Of a stretch of DNA of 49,440 nt, positions 45,168 through 49,440 are shown piece after piece. Source of the stretch: an uncultured Geobacter sp. GTDB lineage: Bacteria > Desulfobacterota > Desulfuromonadia > Geobacterales > Geobacteraceae. The stretch spans positions 1 through 49,440 of the forward strand of contig CAIYDQ010000352.1 in the NCBI GenBank assembly GCA_903925075.1, given 5' to 3'. A program made the position numbers and the translations under genes. Numbering within the stretch: the first letter of the stretch is position 1; each line of letters starts with the position of its first letter. The notes below the pieces were generated by a model, which made no database searches, was not told where the DNA came from, and was given only the letters and a program-made list of their open reading frames with translations.

Positions 45168-45718
45168 ACCGGCAGCAATTGATGATCTGCGGGGTGGGAG
45201 GGCAGGGGATACTCTTCATCACCAGGCTTTTGGCCGAGACGGCCATCGCCAAAGGGCTCGCCGTTTTGACCAGCGAGACCCACGGCATGGCGCAAAGAGG
45301 CGGCATCGTGGTGTCCCATCTGAAGGTGGGGGGATTCGCCAGCCCGCTGGTGCGTCCCGGACAGGCGGACGTGCTCTTGTCGCTCAAGCCCGAGACGGTC
45401 GCCCTGCATCTGCACTTCCTGAAAGAGGGGGGCTTCGTCGCCAGCAACGCCCGGGAAATCCCGGCGCCCGCTGCCGGCCACCCGAGCGCCTGCATCGACG
45501 CCGACACCCTGGCCTTGTCGCTGGGAGATCCGCAGTCCGTGAACCTGATCGTCCTGGGCTGCCTCCTTGCCCGGCCCGGACGGCTCTTTTGCAGCGCCGA
45601 GGAGGTCGTCGACGTCATCCGGCGCAAGATGGCCGGCAAAGAGACAGCGCTGGCCCGCGCCCTGGAGGCTTTCAGGGCGGGGCTCGAACAAGCCAAGGAG
45701 AACGGCATCCCATGTTGA
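45164..45718 (+). CDS. iorB: Indolepyruvate ferredoxin oxidoreductase, beta subunit
   Basis: 184 residues. The gamma-type domain signature is present: ICGVGGQGILFITRLLAE near the N-terminus, and ETHGMAQRGGIVVSHLK. It forms the enzyme with IorA, whose stop codon its ATG overlaps (ATGA). Usual length. It overlaps the next gene by 7 bases, so iorA, iorB and the ligase gene are one translationally coupled operon. Confidence 0.95.
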   Translation: MNRQQLMICGVGGQGILFITRLLAETAIAKGLAVLTSETHGMAQRGGIVVSHLKVGGFASPLVRPGQADVLLSLKPETVALHLHFLKEGGFVASNAREIPAPAAGHPSACIDADTLALSLGDPQSVNLIVLGCLLARPGRLFCSAEEVVDVIRRKMAGKETALARALEAFRAGLEQAKENGIPC

Positions 45719-47007
45719 AGAGATTTCCCTCCAAAGCCGCGGCGCCGGCCGATCTTGCCGCGCATCAACTGGCCGGGCTCAAGTGGACCGTGCGGCACGC
45801 CTTCGACAACTCCCCCTTTTACCGCGAGCGCTTGGCGGCGGCGGGAGTGACCCCGGAATCGATCACCTCGCTGCAAGACCTCGACCGGCTCCCCTTTCTC
45901 ACCGCCCAGGACCTGTCCGACGGCTACCCGTTCGCGCTCAGGAGCGCCCCCTTCGCCGACCTGGTGCGCATCCACGCCTCCTCCGGGACCACCGGCAAGC
46001 GCAAGGTGCTTTGCTACACCCAACAGGATCTCGACGATTGGCAGTCCATGTTCGCCCGCTGCTACGAGCTTGCCGGGCTGACCCGCGAGGACCGGGTGCA
46101 GATCGCCGTCGGCTACGGCCTTTGGACCGCGGGCGTAGGATTTCAGCAGGCCTGCGAGAAGTTCGGCGCCCTGGCCATTCCGGTCGGTCCCGGCAACCTG
46201 GAACTGCAGACCAGCCTGATGATCGATCTGCAGACCACCGTTTTCTGCTGCACCGCCTCCATGGGATTGCTGCTGGCCGAAGAGGTGCACCATAAGGGGC
46301 TGCGCGACAAGCTGAACCTGAAAAAGATCATCCTGGGCGCCGAGCGGAGCAGCAGCGCCATGCTGGAAACCATGAAGGAGTATCTGGGGGTAAAGGACGT
46401 CTACGACATCACCGGGCTCACCGAGGTCTACGGCCCGGGGACCGGGCTCTCCTGCGGGCACGGCAGCGCCATCCATTACTGGGGCGATTACTACATCCTG
46501 GAAATACTCGATCCGACGACGCTTTTGCCGGTGGCCCCCGGCGAAGTGGGCGAGATGGTATTCACCACCCTCTGCAAGCAAGGCGCGCCGCTCATCCGTT
46601 ACCGCTCTAGGGACCTCACCCGTCTGGTCGAGGGCGCATGCCCTTGCGGCTGCACCCTGCCGCGTCACGACAGGATCCTTGGGCGCTCCGACGACGTAGT
46701 CATCTTCCGCGGGGTGAACGTCTATCCGGGCCAGATCGACGAAGTGTTGAACGGCGTAGCCGGGACCGGGAGCGAGTACCAGGTCCATTTAGGGCACAGC
46801 GAAGACGGGCGTGATTTTATGAAGATCCGCGTCGAGCGGGCCAAGGGGCTCGACCCGCAGGCCGACCTGCAACTGAGAAAGGCCATCGTGTCCGGCATCA
46901 AGCACACCCTGATCGTCACCTGCGAAGTGGAGCTGGTCGATTACGGCAGCCTGCCGCGTTCCGAGAAGAAGACCCAAAGGATCTTCGACGAGCGGAAATT
47001 CGAGTAG
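45712..47007 (+). CDS. Phenylacetate-CoA ligase family protein
   Basis: 431 residues from ATG 45712; AAGGAG lies 11 bases upstream inside iorB. The adenylate-forming motif is SSGTTGKRKV, followed by GAERSSSAMLETM, the DITGLTEVYGPG block and the RYRSRDL and LGRSDDVVIFRGVNVYPGQI C-terminal hinge. This is the PaaK family, which activates aryl-acetates with ATP and CoA. Coupled to iorAB, it probably acts on the same aryl-acetate pool, in either direction: activating the acids or recovering ATP from the CoA esters. The exact substrate is not readable. Confidence 0.93.
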   Translation: MLKRFPSKAAAPADLAAHQLAGLKWTVRHAFDNSPFYRERLAAAGVTPESITSLQDLDRLPFLTAQDLSDGYPFALRSAPFADLVRIHASSGTTGKRKVLCYTQQDLDDWQSMFARCYELAGLTREDRVQIAVGYGLWTAGVGFQQACEKFGALAIPVGPGNLELQTSLMIDLQTTVFCCTASMGLLLAEEVHHKGLRDKLNLKKIILGAERSSSAMLETMKEYLGVKDVYDITGLTEVYGPGTGLSCGHGSAIHYWGDYYILEILDPTTLLPVAPGEVGEMVFTTLCKQGAPLIRYRSRDLTRLVEGACPCGCTLPRHDRILGRSDDVVIFRGVNVYPGQIDEVLNGVAGTGSEYQVHLGHSEDGRDFMKIRVERAKGLDPQADLQLRKAIVSGIKHTLIVTCEVELVDYGSLPRSEKKTQRIFDERKFE

Positions 47008-47264
47008 GACGCGACTCCGGCTCTCTCCCATCTTCAAGATACTGCCTTAAGCGTGTTTTTGCCGAGTGCGCCCTCTCCCCATGGCTTGGTGGGGGCGCAC
47101 CGTCGTTAAGTTAGGCAGCGACGGCCTGGCAGTGCTTGGGCTGCCTGTACGTCCGAAATCCCCTTGCCTTTATCCATAATATGTAGCTATCTTGTCGATA
47201 TGACCCTGTCATGTGAAACAACAAAGACAACGGAAAATCCAATGCCGCCGGCAGGAGGTACGTT
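47008..47264. other. Intergenic region before pepA
   Basis: It contains an 8-bp GC-rich inverted repeat GTGCGCCC (47066-47073) / GGGCGCAC (47093-47100) without a T run, probably the end of the ior operon, then an AT-rich part at about 47165-47230 where the pepA promoter should lie. No clear -35/-10 pair is visible. Confidence 0.4.
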
Positions 47265-48740
47265 ATGAAAATAGAACTAAGTTCAGTCAAACCTCACGAG
47301 TGTTCCACCCCCGCCTTGGTCATCGGCTGCTGTGAAGACGCCCGGGACCAACTCTTCTCACTATTCAACGAAGCCCTGGACGGTTGCCTGGAGCGGCTTT
47401 CGGCAACCAAGGAGTTCAGCGGCAAAGCCAACACCACCCATTTGATCCATACGCTGGGGAGGCTCCCCGCCGAGCGTCTGCTGCTGGTCGGCCTGGGGAA
47501 GCAAGCCGAGTTGAATGGCGAGCGTCTGCGACAGGCAGCCGGCAACGCTGCGCAGGCGCTGCGCGCTCGCCGGGTGGCTTCTTTCGCCTCGGCGCTCCAC
47601 CTGTCCGCAAGCACCGATGCCGCCTTGGAGGCCGTCTGCGAGGGGACGCTCTTGGGAAGCTACAGCTTCGATCAGTACAAGACCAAGAACAAAGACGAAC
47701 TCTTCAGCTTCGAAGAGATGACCCTGCTGCTCCCCGATGCCGATCTGGCCGCTGCCGGCGCCAGGATCGAAGCCACCCGCGCCGTCTGCCTCGGGGTGAG
47801 CCTGGCCCGGGACCTGGTCTCGCATCCGGGCAACGTAGTCACCCCCGGCTACCTCGCTGCAGCCGGTCGCGAATTGGCGGAGCGTCGCGCCCTGAAATGC
47901 AGAGTGCTGGAACTGGAAGAACTGGAAAAGTTGGGCATGAACGCGCTGGTGGCGGTGGGTAAGGGATCGGTGGAGCCGCCGCGGCTGATCGTGCTGGAGT
48001 ATAAGGGCGCGGGAGACGAGCCGCCCGTGGCGCTGGTGGGCAAGGGGATCACCTTCGATTCCGGCGGCATTTCCATCAAGCCCGGCCTCGGGATGCAGGA
48101 CATGAAGACCGACATGGCCGGCGCGGCGGCGGTGCTGGGAACCTTGGAGGCAGCCTCAGCCCTGAAGCTGCCGGTGAACCTGGTCGGGATCATAGCCACC
48201 GCCGAGAACATGCCGGGCGGCAAGGCGTTCAAGCCCGGCGACGTGATCACCTCCATGTCCGGCCTCACCATCGAGATCACCAATACCGACGCCGAAGGGC
48301 GCCTGGTGCTGTGCGATGCGCTGCATTACGCCCTGACCAACTTCAACCCCGTCGCCATGGTCGACCTGGCCACCCTGACCGGCGCCTGCGTGGTCGCCTT
48401 GGGCCACGAAGCCAGCGGCCTGATGGGGAACGATGCCGGCTTGAACGAAGAGTTGAAGCGGGCGGGCGAGCGCTGCGGGGAGCGAGTCTGGGAACTGCCG
48501 CTTTGGGACGCCTACGGCGAAAGCATGAAGAGCGACATCGCCGACCTGAAGAACTCGGGGAGCCGCGACGGCGGCAGCATCTGCGCGGCGTGGTTTTTGA
48601 AGCAGTTCGTCGGCGCGACCCACTGGGCCCATCTGGACATCGCCGGCACAGCCTGGAACGACAAGTCCCGCCCCTGCCTTCCCAAGGGGGCGAGCGGCGT
48701 GGGCGTTCGGCTCCTGATCGACTACCTGCGGGGCAAATAG
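47265..48740 (+). CDS. pepA: Leucyl aminopeptidase PepA
   Basis: 491 residues. The M17 signature NTDAEGRLVL is present, and VGKGITFDSGGISIKP holds metal ligands and the active lysine. The N-terminal macro-like domain (about 1-165) is followed by the catalytic domain. It is a cytosolic two-metal enzyme releasing N-terminal residues from peptides; in some bacteria it also binds DNA. GGAGG lies 7 bases before the ATG. A strong terminator follows. Confidence 0.96.
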   Translation: MKIELSSVKPHECSTPALVIGCCEDARDQLFSLFNEALDGCLERLSATKEFSGKANTTHLIHTLGRLPAERLLLVGLGKQAELNGERLRQAAGNAAQALRARRVASFASALHLSASTDAALEAVCEGTLLGSYSFDQYKTKNKDELFSFEEMTLLLPDADLAAAGARIEATRAVCLGVSLARDLVSHPGNVVTPGYLAAAGRELAERRALKCRVLELEELEKLGMNALVAVGKGSVEPPRLIVLEYKGAGDEPPVALVGKGITFDSGGISIKPGLGMQDMKTDMAGAAAVLGTLEAASALKLPVNLVGIIATAENMPGGKAFKPGDVITSMSGLTIEITNTDAEGRLVLCDALHYALTNFNPVAMVDLATLTGACVVALGHEASGLMGNDAGLNEELKRAGERCGERVWELPLWDAYGESMKSDIADLKNSGSRDGGSICAAWFLKQFVGATHWAHLDIAGTAWNDKSRPCLPKGASGVGVRLLIDYLRGK

Positions 48741-48788
48741 GGCAAGGAGTTTGCTGGAGATGCAACGCAGTTCTCGTTGCCAAAAATG

Positions 48789-48821
48789 AGGCCAACCCGG
48801 TTTGATACGGGTTGGCCTTTT
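48789..48821 (+). terminator. Rho-independent terminator of pepA
   Basis: AGGCCAACCCG (48789-48799), 8-base loop, CGGGTTGGCCT (48808-48818), then TTT. Perfect 11-bp stem, 48 bases after the stop codon. Confidence 0.93.
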
Positions 48822-49013
48822 GCGTCAGGGGAAAGGCAATAGAAGCCAGGTGTCATCGCTTGCGGATTCGGGCGCGTCTCCTTTTGGAATTTCAATTTAC
48901 TTTGTACAAACGTTAACATATATTCTAAAACGATTTGGCGACATGGCTTCCAACAGTGGTGTGCTCTGTGGTAGGAAAAATTTCTTTCGGAACCCAGGCG
49001 GGGAGCAGATCTC

Positions 49014-49440
49014 GTGTTAAAAAGCGGACCTATACGGATTGCTGTTTTTGAAGGTAAGCACATCCGCAAAATACTGCACGAGGGCGAATGGTGGTTCTCG
49101 GTAATCGACGTTGTCGAAGTGTTGACCGGAAGTGACAGACCACGCAAGTACTGGAGCGACCTTAAGAAAAAGCTTGCCTCCGAAGGTTATGTTGCAGTGT
49201 CCGATAAAATCGGACAGTTTAAAATGCTCGCTCCAGACGGCAAGATGCGTCTCACCGACTGCGCTAACACCGAGACGATGTTCCGCATCATCCAGTCCAT
49301 CCCCTCTCCAAAGGTAGAGCCTTTGAAGCGCTGGCTTGCCAAGGTGGGTAAGGAGCGAATCGACGAGATCGAAAACCCAGAACTATCCATGGAGCGTATG
49401 AAGTCCCTCTATGAGAAGAAGGGCTACCCCAAGGATTGGA
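49014..49440 (+). CDS. Bro-N (phage antirepressor-like) protein, partial
   Basis: The frame opens at GTG 49014 (Met-LKSGPIRIAVFEGKHI), with GGGGAG 8 bases upstream, and stays open to the window end (142 codons), so the 3' part is missing. The sequence reads as a Bro-N domain: RIAVFEGKHIRKI, EGEWWFSVIDVVEVLTGSDRPRKYWSDLKKKL, and a PSPKVEPLKRWLAKVGKERIDEI block. Bro-N proteins are DNA-binding antirepressor-like factors found in phages, prophages and mobile islands. The flank at 48870-48960 is AT-richer than the core genes to the left, which suggests the edge of acquired DNA. Confidence 0.85.
   Translation, partial: MLKSGPIRIAVFEGKHIRKILHEGEWWFSVIDVVEVLTGSDRPRKYWSDLKKKLASEGYVAVSDKIGQFKMLAPDGKMRLTDCANTETMFRIIQSIPSPKVEPLKRWLAKVGKERIDEIENPELSMERMKSLYEKKGYPKDW

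Noticed and set aside
47127-47142. TGGCAGT-N4-GGGCT as a sigma-54 promoter for pepA
   Set aside because: The -12 box is poor, and pepA is a housekeeping gene; the spacing match alone is weak evidence.

Overview
The window is GC-rich, densely coded bacterial chromosome. Most intergenic gaps are short. The gene content fits a Geobacter-type bacterium (order Geobacterales, Desulfobacterota): a sigma-54 two-component system, a RpoS-like sigma factor, an indolepyruvate:ferredoxin oxidoreductase with a phenylacetate-CoA ligase, a two-domain malic enzyme, tRNA selenouridine synthase, and several orphan histidine kinases and receivers. The genus is inferred from gene families and from general familiarity with such genomes, not from an alignment.

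Left end (1-7180, all minus strand). From right to left: a Cache-domain histidine kinase and an NtrC-type sigma-54 activator; a small cysteine-rich protein with a near-consensus sigma-54 promoter; two membrane proteins that I cannot assign to a family; a DUF485 protein; and the start of what is probably an acetate/cation symporter. Near-identical palindromes flank the kinase/activator pair. One is immediately upstream of the pair and the other about 290 bp upstream of the sigma-54 promoter. The kinase gene is also preceded by an array of about nine 41-bp tandem repeats. This block is the most likely place for an undescribed regulatory circuit.

Core metabolism and housekeeping (7379-24810). 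The genes are a DUF2156 protein and selU (convergent), secA, argJ, a DUF2914 secreted protein, a class C beta-lactamase-like hydrolase, a receiver protein with a long acidic/proline linker, valS, queD-queE (7-deazaguanine pathway), and a MoxR / DUF58 / transglutaminase operon with a good sigma-70 promoter. The regions after secA and valS share a 9-bp repeat that folds into hairpins ending in T runs.

Middle (24875-36000). Here lie a TPR protein with a histidine pentapeptide repeat, a malic enzyme fused to a phosphotransacetylase-like domain (minus strand), a HIT hydrolase overlapping a ROK kinase with a hexanucleotide repeat in its coding sequence, a DsbC-like isomerase, an EndoQ-like PHP-domain nuclease (minus), an RluA pseudouridine synthase, two small unknown proteins, and a receiver-GGDEF diguanylate cyclase.

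Right part (36045-49440). A minus-strand signalling group holds a lone receiver, a CheB-CheR-PAS-kinase fusion and a receiver-kinase. It is followed by a RpoS-like sigma factor with an extended -10 promoter, a small unknown protein, the iorA-iorB-paaK-like operon and pepA with a clear terminator. A Bro-N (phage antirepressor-like) gene runs off the end of the window. I saw no rRNA, tRNA, CRISPR array or insertion sequence.
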